Assembly (NCBI GenBank): GCA_910577435.1
Contig: CAJTLV010000002.1
Span: 245,961 to 309,960, forward strand
Direction: 5' to 3'
Source: an uncultured Christensenella sp.
Lineage (GTDB): Bacteria > Bacillota > Clostridia > Christensenellales > Pumilibacteraceae
Length of the DNA stretch: 64,000 nt
Position 1 is the stretch's first letter, and the number at the start of each line of letters is the position of its first letter. Under the pieces are notes generated by a model. The model did no database searches. It was not told the origin of the DNA and saw only the letters and a list, made by a program, of their open reading frames with translations. This document shows, piece by piece, positions 9,191 to 17,726 of the stretch. A program made the translations under genes and the position numbers.

Positions 9191-9468
9191 AATTTTAGTT
9201 TTCCTTAAAGGTTAATTCGGAATTCGAATTGCTTGTTGCGCTCGTTACGCTGTACCTATTATAAAGTTTATACGGGATTTTATCCTACGGAAGCCGCTTT
9301 CGGCTCTTCGCGCCGAATCGATCTATTGCCGTAAATCCGCTCGTCTGTTTGTTTTCGGTATCGCATTTCCGAACATTAATCGCACAATACGACAGAGGCT
9401 CGGAAACGCAAAGTAACAGCGCGGACGAACACACAGTACGCATCACGCGACGCATACTGCGCAAAGTA

Positions 9469-9939
9469 CTACCAACGGTAATGCGCAAATGCCTTATTCG
9501 CTTCCGCCACTCTGTGCATTTCTTCTTTGCGCTTGACGGATGCGCCGGTGTTGTTATAAGCGTCCATAAGCTCGCCTGCGAGCCGCTCGTCCATCGTCTT
9601 TTCGCCGCGCTTGCGTGCGAACGATACGATCCAGCGGATGGCGAGGGTCTGGCGGCGTTCGGGTCTGATTTCGAGCGGGACCTGATAGGTCGAGCCGCCG
9701 ACGCGACGCGCCTTGACTTCGAGTTGCGGTTTAACGTTTTCCATCGCCTGATTGAAAACGTCGACCGGTTCCAACGACGTCTTTTCTTTAATAATATCGA
9801 AAGCGCCGTAAACTATCTTCTGTGCCGTGCCTTTCTTGCCGTCAAGCATAATCTGGTTGACGAGCTTGGTCACGACTTTGCTCTTATAAATGGGGTCGGG
9901 TAAAACGTCCCGCTTGGGTACCCCGTTCCTTCTGGGCAT
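9469..9939 (-). CDS. rpsG: 30S ribosomal protein S7
   Basis: Primary 16S rRNA-binding protein of the small-subunit head. 156 residues, the standard bacterial length, starting [16 protein letters not shown] and ending [10 protein letters not shown], both typical. An AGGAGAGG ribosome site precedes the ATG. It lies 142 bases downstream of rpsL in the str group. Confidence 0.97.
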   Translation of the reverse strand: MPRRNGVPKRDVLPDPIYKSKVVTKLVNQIMLDGKKGTAQKIVYGAFDIIKEKTSLEPVDVFNQAMENVKPQLEVKARRVGGSTYQVPLEIRPERRQTLAIRWIVSFARKRGEKTMDERLAGELMDAYNNTGASVKRKEEMHRVAEANKAFAHYRW

Positions 9940-10081
9940 AGTTAGCCTCTCCTTATTCGATTTTTTGTGCGGATAACCGCTGTCGTTTACGAAAAAGCAA
10001 ACGACGAAACGACGTTATCGGGATAGCCGAAAACGCGCAAGCGCCGAAAACTATTCACGTAAAAATGCTGCGAATCAAGCC

Positions 10082-10453
10082 TTATTTGGCTTTTTTCGCG
10101 CCATACTTAGAACGGGCTTGCTTGCGTTTGGCTACACCCGCAGTGTCTAATGCACCGCGTATGATGTGATACCGCACACCGGGCAAATCCTTCACTCTGC
10201 CGCCACGCACGAGCACAACCGAGTGTTCCTGCAAGTTGTGTCCGATACCGGGAATGTAAACCGTACCTTCCATCTTGTTGACAAGACGCACGCGCGCGAT
10301 CTTACGCAAAGCGGAATTCGGCTTTTTGGGAGTGGTCGTAGTGACGGACAAGCACACGCCGCGCTTCTGCGGGTTGTTGTCGAGAATAGGGCTGAGCGAT
10401 TTATGCTCGACCTTTTGGCGACCTTTCCTTACGAGCTGGTTGATCGTAGGCAT
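10082..10453 (-). CDS. rpsL: 30S ribosomal protein S12
   Basis: Decoding-centre protein of the small subunit. The 123-residue sequence begins [16 protein letters not shown] and keeps the conserved [18 protein letters not shown] segment containing the lysine associated with streptomycin sensitivity, and [20 protein letters not shown]. An AGGAGG ribosome site precedes the ATG. It is the first gene of the str group, with its own consensus promoter. The genes usually found upstream in Bacillota (rpoB, rpoC) are absent here; an AT-rich accessory operon occupies that place. Confidence 0.97.
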   Translation of the reverse strand: MPTINQLVRKGRQKVEHKSLSPILDNNPQKRGVCLSVTTTTPKKPNSALRKIARVRLVNKMEGTVYIPGIGHNLQEHSVVLVRGGRVKDLPGVRYHIIRGALDTAGVAKRKQARSKYGAKKAK

Positions 10454-10542
10454 CGTTACTCTACCTCCTTTTAGTAGTATTGCCGCTCCCGTCCGAGAAA
10501 ATCGAATAAGAGCATAGCGCAGAAAAATCCACGCTACCCTTT

Positions 10543-10571
10543 ATTATAATCGATCGCCCCTCGCCTGTCAA
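10543..10571 (-). promoter_or_regulatory. Promoter of the str gene group
   Basis: Minus strand TTGACA (10566-10571), 17 bases, TATAAT (10543-10548), both perfect. The -35 overlaps an inverted repeat, GTCAA-ACGC-TTGAC. It begins only 32 bases after the stop codon of the upstream HD-domain gene, and no terminator hairpin is visible between them. Confidence 0.9.
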
Positions 10572-10602
10572 GCGTTTGACGATTACCGAAATAAAAAATC
10601 TA

Positions 10603-13224
10603 TTACAAATCCGCGATTCGTCTGCGGAAATTATCCTGCGAGAATCTGTACATCTCTTTGAACAAATACAAATCGGACAGCGCGTCGAAAAAATCGAATC
10701 TATCTTTATTTACGCAATTTGTTTGAATTATCATCGGATTATAGTACTGCGGGTCGAAAAGAATTTGATTGGCTTGCGCCATTTGTTCTTTGTCGAAATC
10801 TTTTTTATAATACTCTATAAAATTGTAATTCTTGTATAGGCTATCGATCTGTTTGACCGCATCGGAAAATAAATATGAACATAGCGTCTTATGATAATCG
10901 GTAAAATATACAGTGTTAAATTCTATGTTATTAATATCATCTTCATTTGCGATTGCTTTTGCCAACTTGAAGTATTGCGATAAAGTATTGCACAAATTTG
11001 TTATGTATATATTAGCCTTCCCCCTCTTTTTCTTCTTTTCTCGCATTAAAAATTCAACTATTCTATCTATTGACAAAGTCTGAAAGGATTCGGCATCGGT
11101 CGATTCGACCTTTTCAATACTACTAATATTTTCGTCATCAAAATCGTAATTGAAAAAACCGATTTTTTTCATTTTACGCGAAAAATAATATATAAAATTA
11201 AATTCGCTTTTTCGATCTGTTTCTTTCGAAGGCAACATTTTAACATATAATAAATTAATTTTCCTCGAAAACTCAAGCGCTATGTCTTCGTGCCCCAGAT
11301 TCTTTTTGAATTTTATAACATTATATAAGTAATGTCCGTATTCGTATAAAAAGTCGCACAAAATGCGCAGTTTCAGCATAAAGGGATTGTTGGTCATATT
11401 TGTGACCATCTTAAAGTCTATCCCTTTTTGATATTCGAATTGCTCGTTAAGCGTCTTCAAATCCCCTATTCGATAATCGAGGGCGTGAGAGTTCATTTTA
11501 ATCAAATAAAACGTTCTGAAAGGATCGTAATCCAAATAGAATGTATACTTAGGACTGTCGTCTTGCGATTCGTCTATAACAACTTGATTTGTGGAAATTA
11601 CCGTATAGTTGATTTTTCGATCGGGGAACAACGTTCCTTTTTCATATAATCCGGGACAAAAATGCCACCCGTCGCTCATAAATTTATTCCCGTCGATTAT
11701 ATGATTTGCATGACTCCAATCTTTCTCGTTTAAACCACCTTTATCGATTTTATCTCCGCAACCGCATGTATAAACTCTTTTCATATTGGAGTCGGGAAAC
11801 GCCAAGTCGGCAAAATCCATTTTATACAATATGGTTTCAGGAATATTAATCGAATTCTGAATATTTCCTTTTGCAATATCGGCAATTTTGTTTTCTATAT
11901 CCGTATTCCAAATTTTACCAATAGGCATTTTGCACTTTTCGCAATAACGTAAGTCGCCCATTTTGCGCACTTCGAAGTAAACGCGCTCCCACTCCTGCAA
12001 ATCGTCGATGAACCTAAGCGTATATGAAATCGGATCGGCAATAAACGACGCCTTATAGCTAACGTCTTTCCTATCTTTATAATAGTTGGTAACGGTATGA
12101 TTGAATATTGCCAACGCCGCATATTCTACCATCATCTTTTTTATATCGTTAAGCGAATGAATTATTCCTGTCTCGTAAAAATGCAACAACAGAATGACGG
12201 CGGAGAGCGTGCCGTGATCGCGCTTATAAAACATTTTTTTGAGTACGTCTTTTTTGACTAAAGTAAACAACAACGAACTTCCCAATAAATCGTTTAACTT
12301 ATCGAAATCCAAGCCGTTTTGCGGAAGAATCGACGCGATAAAATCGTTCAATTGATCGGCACTGTCCTGCATAAACTTGACGGGATAACCGATATCGTGG
12401 AAAAGACAGGCGATAATAAGCGTACCCCTTATCAAATACTCCCACGAAAAGTCTTCTGCGTTTTTCTTTAATAGATTTTCTACTTCTTTCTTATCCCCTG
12501 TCGGCGCGCCGTCGACCAAATCCATCTTTACTATAAAATTATTTACGATATCCTTAACTCTGTCGGTATAATTATTAACGGCAACTCGAACGTTTTTCAT
12601 CAATTCGTTATCCAACGAATTTTTCAAAGTCTCTTTTATCTGAGCCATCAAAGGCGACGGTTCCCGTTTCACGCTCCCGTCAACGATGTTAATACCGGAT
12701 GATAATCCTATTACTTTCTTAGTTTTACTTTTTTTAACGGAATCGTTTGTGACGCCGTCAAGCAACCGCAATATCATATAACAATTTCTTATTTGATGAA
12801 TGAAATGATCGCGGTAAAAGCACAAATCGTTTTCCTTGAAGTTGTAATCTATGTGCTGTCTCCATTCGAATTCGAAAAAATGGTGATTAAAAAGTTTAAT
12901 AAGAGTATCGATATCTATGTATCTGTCCAATAAACGACTGACGGCAAAATCGTAAACATATGTCATTTTCTCCGCAGCGCCGTCTTCGTCACCGTAAATT
13001 ATCTTTACTTTATCGCGAACGTCCAAATATTTTATATCGGCATACACCGTATGATTTTTACGCAATTCGTAATCGCACATCGCCTTTTTCAAAAACGGAT
13101 AATAATCCGCGCCCAAACCGTCGGCAAGCGGAGCGATTTTAATATCGAGATAATCGAAACGTTGAAAATATTTTATCATTTCGTTTCGACCGAAAAAAAC
13201 AAGTTTATTGTTAGCCTTACTCAT
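10603..13224 (-). CDS. Large HD-domain protein with cysteine pairs, accessory operon gene 3
   Basis: An 873-residue protein that I cannot assign to a named family. Residues about 130-410 look like an HD phosphohydrolase core: RDHFIHQ (H140, H143), LFHDIGYP (H276, D277), KRDHGTL (H337), IFNHT (H376) and LRFIDDLQEW (D407/D408). Directly after it come CEKC (C428, C431) and CGC (C487, C489), which could bind zinc and may cap the HD core. The C-terminal 350 residues are helical, charged and lack recognised motifs. HD enzymes cleave phosphoester bonds in nucleotides or nucleic acids; the substrate is unknown. The ATG overlaps the ATPase stop by 4 bases (ATGA), indicating translational coupling. The region is clearly AT-rich compared with rpsL next door. 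Confidence 0.75.
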   Translation of the reverse strand: MSKANNKLVFFGRNEMIKYFQRFDYLDIKIAPLADGLGADYYPFLKKAMCDYELRKNHTVYADIKYLDVRDKVKIIYGDEDGAAEKMTYVYDFAVSRLLDRYIDIDTLIKLFNHHFFEFEWRQHIDYNFKENDLCFYRDHFIHQIRNCYMILRLLDGVTNDSVKKSKTKKVIGLSSGINIVDGSVKREPSPLMAQIKETLKNSLDNELMKNVRVAVNNYTDRVKDIVNNFIVKMDLVDGAPTGDKKEVENLLKKNAEDFSWEYLIRGTLIIACLFHDIGYPVKFMQDSADQLNDFIASILPQNGLDFDKLNDLLGSSLLFTLVKKDVLKKMFYKRDHGTLSAVILLLHFYETGIIHSLNDIKKMMVEYAALAIFNHTVTNYYKDRKDVSYKASFIADPISYTLRFIDDLQEWERVYFEVRKMGDLRYCEKCKMPIGKIWNTDIENKIADIAKGNIQNSINIPETILYKMDFADLAFPDSNMKRVYTCGCGDKIDKGGLNEKDWSHANHIIDGNKFMSDGWHFCPGLYEKGTLFPDRKINYTVISTNQVVIDESQDDSPKYTFYLDYDPFRTFYLIKMNSHALDYRIGDLKTLNEQFEYQKGIDFKMVTNMTNNPFMLKLRILCDFLYEYGHYLYNVIKFKKNLGHEDIALEFSRKINLLYVKMLPSKETDRKSEFNFIYYFSRKMKKIGFFNYDFDDENISSIEKVESTDAESFQTLSIDRIVEFLMREKKKKRGKANIYITNLCNTLSQYFKLAKAIANEDDINNIEFNTVYFTDYHKTLCSYLFSDAVKQIDSLYKNYNFIEYYKKDFDKEQMAQANQILFDPQYYNPMIIQTNCVNKDRFDFFDALSDLYLFKEMYRFSQDNFRRRIADL

Positions 13225-14363
13225 TTTCCGCTTTTCTCTCTTTCTATTTTACTTACGAATAGCTTTCTAATGCTATCATTCGAATCTATAAAAGTTGATT
13301 TTTTATTTGAACGCGTTTCTTCTCTTTGTTCATTCAGCTGAACAAATTTATATTCGAAAGATTCCGCTTCTGACGATTCTCTTTTCTTGAACTTGCGCAT
13401 TGAAATAGAATCTTTATCAAAATAAATATGAGCAACTATTGAATTCTCAACACTGTTATTCAAGATACACTTTTTGAGTCCGCGATTAACAGTTTCCTCT
13501 GCAGCTGCACAACTAACAAATTCGCCGACATTGTCGTTGTTTACCAAAATAATAGGACACCGGCGGGTTTCATTCCCGCACATCATAGTATTTATCCAAT
13601 CGATATTACACGTCAACATCTCAGAACTATTCGAAACCAAATATAAAACGATGTCTTCATTACTTTTGCTTTTATTATTATTTTTCATTACTCTACCGAA
13701 AATCTCGTCCAATACTGCGTCGGTATAACTGTCGGCATTGGGCGCCAAATCGTAAATTATATGTATATGCGAGGCATTAACCTGTTCGCGGAATAACAGT
13801 TGCTCTTGCAATAAAATAATAGATTGCTGTATACCGTCTAATTGCGCTTCCAGTTCCTCATAACGCAGCAACGGAGTCGTCCCCTTTTTTACGTGAAACA
13901 TCGCCTTTTCTTTTTCGGAAGCGCCGACAGGCACTATGTATATATTATCCGAAACTAAATTTTTTCCATTACGCCTAATCTCTTCACCGTGATAAACTTT
14001 CAGTTTCTTATGTTGTTTCCAACTTTCTATGTCCGAAACTCTTTTATCTTTATTTAATAATTCCTGTAAGCACGGAGAACGGAAAGAGGACGCTACACCA
14101 TTCTCAATCTTATTAATATGGGTACTATACTCCAAAGACGATCCCAAAAGATCCAAATCGATAAGATAATGACATTCTTTATAATTAACATCATCGCTCA
14201 TATTAGGTACATAGTAAACTATGTCATTCTGCTCTTTTTTATCAAAAGATTTACATAACGTCAGATACAACGAAAAAGCGGTTTTGCCGCAACCGCCTTT
14301 TGTCGAATAAACTATATGGTGCGTGACTTCGATATTTTTTTTGTTCTCTTTGGTTTCCCCCAT
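13221..14363 (-). CDS. ParA/MinD-like P-loop ATPase, accessory operon gene 2
   Basis: A 380-residue protein whose N terminus is a deviant Walker A motif, STKGGCGKTAFSLYL (K22-T28), as in ParA, MinD and related dimerising ATPases. YLIDLDLLGSS (about residues 67-75) matches their switch I block and IIYDLAPNAD (D205) the Walker B/switch II block. A variable insertion lies between about 75 and 200, including a helical segment. The family moves or positions cargo, or acts as a nucleotide-dependent switch. No ParB, DNA-segregation site, MinE or replication gene is nearby, so plasmid partition is unlikely. It lies 17 bases after gene 1 and overlaps gene 3 by 4 bases. Its cargo and role are inferred only from context. 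Confidence 0.8.
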   Translation of the reverse strand: MGETKENKKNIEVTHHIVYSTKGGCGKTAFSLYLTLCKSFDKKEQNDIVYYVPNMSDDVNYKECHYLIDLDLLGSSLEYSTHINKIENGVASSFRSPCLQELLNKDKRVSDIESWKQHKKLKVYHGEEIRRNGKNLVSDNIYIVPVGASEKEKAMFHVKKGTTPLLRYEELEAQLDGIQQSIILLQEQLLFREQVNASHIHIIYDLAPNADSYTDAVLDEIFGRVMKNNNKSKSNEDIVLYLVSNSSEMLTCNIDWINTMMCGNETRRCPIILVNNDNVGEFVSCAAAEETVNRGLKKCILNNSVENSIVAHIYFDKDSISMRKFKKRESSEAESFEYKFVQLNEQREETRSNKKSTFIDSNDSIRKLFVSKIEREKSGK

Positions 14364-14380
14364 AATTCCCCGCCTATCTT

Positions 14381-16492
14381 TTATAATCTTTTGCTTACAC
14401 GCAAAAATAATTTACTGTCGGTGTAATCGAAATTCTCGCAAGCCGTCTTCAAACCGGCAATATACATATTTACGCTTTCTTGATTTTGTCTCACATTAAG
14501 AATCTGCTTGATAATGTCGCTGTCCTCGCAATAAGTCGCATCGAGTTTATTCATCATTTCGTATGCTACACGCTTAACTGAATACTGGAATTGAGGAGTA
14601 ACGTTTTCTTCGACTCTAATATTATCACAAACGTATGTGTCAATATTTTTAATAATAAAATCAACGTCGATGCATCTCGCTCCTTTATAGCAATTCATTA
14701 ATTTACTCATATAAAAATGATGGAAAAGACAATCGTTAAAGTTATCGACGCACCCGTTAAATACATTGGCTATCGCTTTCACATAGCAATAAAGCAAAAT
14801 GCGGTTCAACGGCTCGTCATCGCTCGAACAATCGAAAGCGAACATCTCGCGAACAAGCGTTTCGGTAACAGCTTTGACTCTGTTTGTTGCCTCTTCCGGA
14901 TATTGTATCTTTATATTTATATCTATCGTTAAATTCGATTTTGATTTACGCACGGGAGAATACTGCAAAAAAATATGAACTTTTCGAGCAATATCGTAAG
15001 TATCGAGAAAATCCTCGCCCATTCCCAAAAGTTTATTGCAGAACACCCTTGACGGCGACAACATCTTCAAGATCTTATATAAGGTCAGATGCAACTCCAT
15101 CTTGTCCGATAATATTCTATCACGGGACGGCAACGCAGGCTCCGGATATTTTATGATTCTGCAATCTTTCGAATTATATCTTTCCACACGCACAAAATTA
15201 TATCTGTCATATAAGTCGTCTTTGAAATCATTATTGTTCGACAAATAAACATATAGTTCTTTACCGATGTCTTTTTCCGAATACGGCAACTTTGCTTTAA
15301 GATAATCCAAAAACTCCGTATTGATTTTCCGTGTTTTTTTCGTATTGTATCTCGACATATCCAACAGATAGTTTTGCACTCTGTAATATATGGCGGCAAA
15401 ACCGTTTTTATTGAAAAAATCACGCTCTCCCGTTATTCTATCACGACTCAGTATATCGACAATACCGTCGCATGAGCGCCGCATAACCCTATCCACATCG
15501 TCCTTATCATCCAAAGATATCGGGTAATATATTTCGGGACAGTCTAAAATAAATATTTTATCATATGTCTTTATACAGCTATCTATCCCTGTCGGAGTAA
15601 ACACGGCAGTAAATTTATCACCGTCATCCCGAGTTAAATTGGTTATATCTATATCATAATTCAAAACAGAAAGAGCCTTCTCCAAATCACACAAAGTAGA
15701 TTCATACTCTTTCGTCATTACTTCACCGACGACTAAAATTTTGTACTTCTTTCCGACATCCAATCCACTGATTATCTTTTCGATTAATCTCGTCGCCGAA
15801 ATCTTCTCTATACTCGATAAAGCATTTTCTTCTTTCGCAATAAATTCAATATCATAAATCTCATTGTTCGTTTCTTTGAAATCAACACCGACAATGCGCA
15901 AAAACCTTTCATTATAAATTAATATAATATCTCTGAATACCCTGTCTATTTTTCCAATAATCAACTGTCTGTACAGTAACTCCAATATACTTCCTTTGTT
16001 ACGTCCACTTGCGTTTAATTTTTCAATATAATCGATATAATCCTTAATTTGGAAATGACAAATCAACAGCGATTCCAAGACCATCGGGTTTCCTAAACCG
16101 ATATATGTCTCACCGTTGTCATTGGTTTTTACGCCGCTTTCGACTATAAACTTCAATATATTTTTATTTACTATTGCATCCTTGCGCTTATTATATGAAA
16201 AATAGACACGAAAAAAATCTTTGATCGCATTCAAATAACTCTCTATATTTTGTACGCCTTGCGATTCCCCTTTGCCGTTGAAACGGAATGTATAATCGGC
16301 AAGATTATTCCGCATAAGAATCGTTGCATTCAGTTTATTCCTCAAATCATCTTTAATCGCACCATCAATGAAGAGTCCGTCTACTTCGCTTAAAAACTTT
16401 TCGCGCGTCTCCTGCGGGAACTTTCCGATTTGATTTACTCGGACAGCCCAATCTATTAACTTGTCGGCAAACTCCGGAATGCGATTGAACAT
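14381..16492 (-). CDS. Unknown 703-residue protein, accessory operon gene 1
   Basis: I do not recognise this protein. The N-terminal 240 residues are helical and charged. Residues about 250-325 look like part of a Rossmann-type fold: YKILVVGEV, then YDIDITNLT, then YDKIFILDCPEIYYPI, alternating strands and helices with acidic residues at strand ends. The C-terminal 350 residues contain DKMELHLTLYKILKMLSP and DTYDIARKVHIFLQYSP, helical blocks without known signatures. There is no signal peptide or membrane segment. No Shine-Dalgarno is visible close to the ATG, in contrast to the host genes. It is the first gene after a strong promoter and is probably co-expressed with the ATPase and HD genes. 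Confidence 0.7.
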   Translation of the reverse strand: MFNRIPEFADKLIDWAVRVNQIGKFPQETREKFLSEVDGLFIDGAIKDDLRNKLNATILMRNNLADYTFRFNGKGESQGVQNIESYLNAIKDFFRVYFSYNKRKDAIVNKNILKFIVESGVKTNDNGETYIGLGNPMVLESLLICHFQIKDYIDYIEKLNASGRNKGSILELLYRQLIIGKIDRVFRDIILIYNERFLRIVGVDFKETNNEIYDIEFIAKEENALSSIEKISATRLIEKIISGLDVGKKYKILVVGEVMTKEYESTLCDLEKALSVLNYDIDITNLTRDDGDKFTAVFTPTGIDSCIKTYDKIFILDCPEIYYPISLDDKDDVDRVMRRSCDGIVDILSRDRITGERDFFNKNGFAAIYYRVQNYLLDMSRYNTKKTRKINTEFLDYLKAKLPYSEKDIGKELYVYLSNNNDFKDDLYDRYNFVRVERYNSKDCRIIKYPEPALPSRDRILSDKMELHLTLYKILKMLSPSRVFCNKLLGMGEDFLDTYDIARKVHIFLQYSPVRKSKSNLTIDINIKIQYPEEATNRVKAVTETLVREMFAFDCSSDDEPLNRILLYCYVKAIANVFNGCVDNFNDCLFHHFYMSKLMNCYKGARCIDVDFIIKNIDTYVCDNIRVEENVTPQFQYSVKRVAYEMMNKLDATYCEDSDIIKQILNVRQNQESVNMYIAGLKTACENFDYTDSKLFLRVSKRL

Positions 16493-16625
16493 TGAAAATA
16501 TTGTCTGCTCTTATTCTTCTTAATATCGATATATGCTTACCAAATAGTTATGATGACGATTTGTATGCGAATTCGATATATTCAGGCAAAAGGATCGTAG
16601 AACGTCCCACCATAACAGTCCAATT

Positions 16626-16654
16626 ATTATACTACATTCTTTTCGGAAAATCAA
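16626..16654 (-). promoter_or_regulatory. Promoter of the accessory operon
   Basis: Minus strand TTGATT (16649-16654), 17 bases, TATAAT (16626-16631), giving a leader of about 125 bases before the first ATG. The bases AAACGC immediately precede the -35, as they do at the str and YitT promoters. Confidence 0.8.
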
Positions 16655-16744
16655 GCGTTTATAACAAAAAAATGCCTAAACTATTATTATATGCCGAATG
16701 TTATAAACAATCAAGTGAATTAGATAAAAAATGTATAATAAAAG

Positions 16745-17131
16745 TCACTCCCCGCGCCGCACGAAATAGAGATATTTGCCGACGCGGCGGAAGCCGAGCG
16801 ACTTTAATACGCAATCGAACTCGCTGTCGCCGCAAAAATAAACTATATGCCGAGCGCCCGCGCTTTGCGCCTCGCCCGCGAGTGCGGAAATCAATTCGGT
16901 TACCGCAGCGGCACTCCGCTCGCGAGCATTGTCTATCCCGAATATCTCCCAAAGGATCCCTTCATCCAGCGCATACAACGCGTCGACGAGCCGCCCGTCC
17001 GAATAGCGACCGAATATGTGCCATCTGTCTATCGCGCCGCGAATGCGTTCCGACGTCCAATACATTCCGTCCGCCGCATTGTCGTGCAGTCTCCCGAACT
17101 CGGCGAAATTTTCGGCGCACAACTTCGACAC
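16745..17131 (-). CDS. GNAT-type acetyltransferase, short or truncated
   Basis: The C-terminal portion reads like a GNAT N-acetyltransferase: DALYALDEGILWEIFGID as the central strands, then VTELISALAGEAQSAGARHI and the end FDCVLKSLGFRRVGKYLYFVRR. The usual N-terminal strand and acetyl-CoA loop are poorly represented. The start is uncertain: GTG at 17131, TTG at 17122 with a GGGAG site 10 bases before it, and ATG at 17065 are all possible. The open frame continues upstream through a tRNA gene, which cannot be coding. The protein of about 107-129 residues may be a degraded copy; substrate unknown. Confidence 0.5.
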   Translation of the reverse strand: MSKLCAENFAEFGRLHDNAADGMYWTSERIRGAIDRWHIFGRYSDGRLVDALYALDEGILWEIFGIDNARERSAAAVTELISALAGEAQSAGARHIVYFCGDSEFDCVLKSLGFRRVGKYLYFVRRGE

Positions 17132-17220
17132 GCTCCCGTTCAGCGGCGAAAGCCCCGCGCGCGCCGTTTGTTCACGATATGTTACCGATCTTACATAGCG
17201 ATTACAACAATTATTGCAAA

Positions 17221-17241
17221 CAAAATACCGCCTCACGGCGG
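17221..17241 (-). terminator. Terminator after tRNA-Thr
   Basis: On the minus strand CCGCC-GTGA-GGCGG is followed by TATTTTG, 13 bases after the tRNA 3' end. The U-tract is imperfect. Confidence 0.6.
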
Positions 17242-17253
17242 CACTCTTTCTTT

Positions 17254-17329
17254 TGGAGCTGTTGACGGGACTTGAACCCGTGACCTCCGCCTTACCAAGG
17301 CGGTGCTCTACCGACTGAGCCACAACAGC
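17254..17329 (-). tRNA. tRNA-Thr (anticodon GGT)
   Basis: A 76-base tRNA with encoded CCA. The acceptor stem is GCTGTTG/CAACAGC with discriminator T, the D-arm contains GGCTCAGTCGGTAGAGC, the anticodon stem CCGCC/GGCGG encloses TTGGTAA, and the T-arm has GGTTCAAGTCC. The anticodon GGT reads ACC and ACU. An in-frame peptide starting MAQSVEH across this gene is an artefact. Confidence 0.97.
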
Positions 17330-17516
17330 ATATTTAATATGCTTTTATTTATGCACGATTTCCGTTACTTTCGATTCTCTTCGCTTTGATTTGCTCTATT
17401 CTTATTTGTCGTTACAACGATGTATTTCTTTGTCGACCCGAAAGCCGTATTTGTAGATTATAGAGGCTTGCAAATGCCGACAAGCCTCGCGCAGGCATAC
17501 CGCTCCACGTAAAAAT
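17330..17516 (-). other. Long leader of tRNA-Thr with a hairpin
   Basis: The predicted transcript runs about 180 bases before the tRNA. GAGGCTTG and CAAGCCTC (17463-17488 on the plus strand) form an 8-base stem with a 10-base loop. No other tRNA or coding frame is apparent in it. It may simply be processed away, or hold a small RNA. Confidence 0.4.
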
Positions 17517-17545
17517 ATTATACTATACCGCAATTCGCTTGTCAA
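17517..17545 (-). promoter_or_regulatory. Promoter of tRNA-Thr
   Basis: Minus strand TTGACA (17540-17545), 17 bases, TATAAT (17517-17522), both perfect. Confidence 0.8.
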
Positions 17546-17588
17546 TCTTTTTTCACGGGTATTATGCATAAACAATACGAATTATTGC

Positions 17589-17617
17589 TTGACTTACCTG
17601 CCGATGCATATTATAAT
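17589..17617 (+). promoter_or_regulatory. Promoter of the PnuC-type gene
   Basis: TTGACT (17589-17594), 17 bases, TATAAT (17612-17617). Transcription should start near 17624, leaving a leader of about 100 bases. Confidence 0.8.
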
Positions 17618-17631
17618 AGCCTATGTAAATA

Positions 17632-17711
17632 TCCGCCACCGGGTGGACTGCCGTTCGGCACTTGTTTCGCGACGTTAGGTCTCAGAAGCCGCGAATACGG
17701 GTGCTTTTTTT
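17632..17711 (+). promoter_or_regulatory. Structured leader with overlapping hairpins (riboswitch or attenuator candidate)
   Basis: Three hairpins follow the transcription start. The first is CCAC/GTGG (17636-17646). The second is TGCCG-TT-CGGCA (17649-17660). The third has outer arms GCAC (17658-17661) and GTGC (17701-17704) and inner arms TTCGCG (17666-17671) and CGCGAA (17690-17695), and is followed by seven T at 17705-17711. The second and third share bases 17658-17660, so they exclude each other, which is the layout of an expression platform. No riboswitch class was recognised by eye. Confidence 0.65.
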
Positions 17712-17726
17712 ATCGTAAAAGCCGAG

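Noticed and set aside
13221..14363. Plasmid partition locus
   Set aside because: No ParB, parS-like repeats, replication gene or plasmid backbone, and the flanks are chromosomal housekeeping genes.
10561..16660. TCAAGCGTTT at both ends of the AT-rich operon as an attachment-site repeat
   Set aside because: The same sequence occurs at the YitT promoter, so it is a promoter-associated element, not evidence for integration. No integrase or recombinase is present.
17242..17323. Peptide starting MAQSVEH apparently at the N terminus of the acetyltransferase
   Set aside because: It is the translation of the tRNA-Thr gene and its 3' flank, a common artefact.
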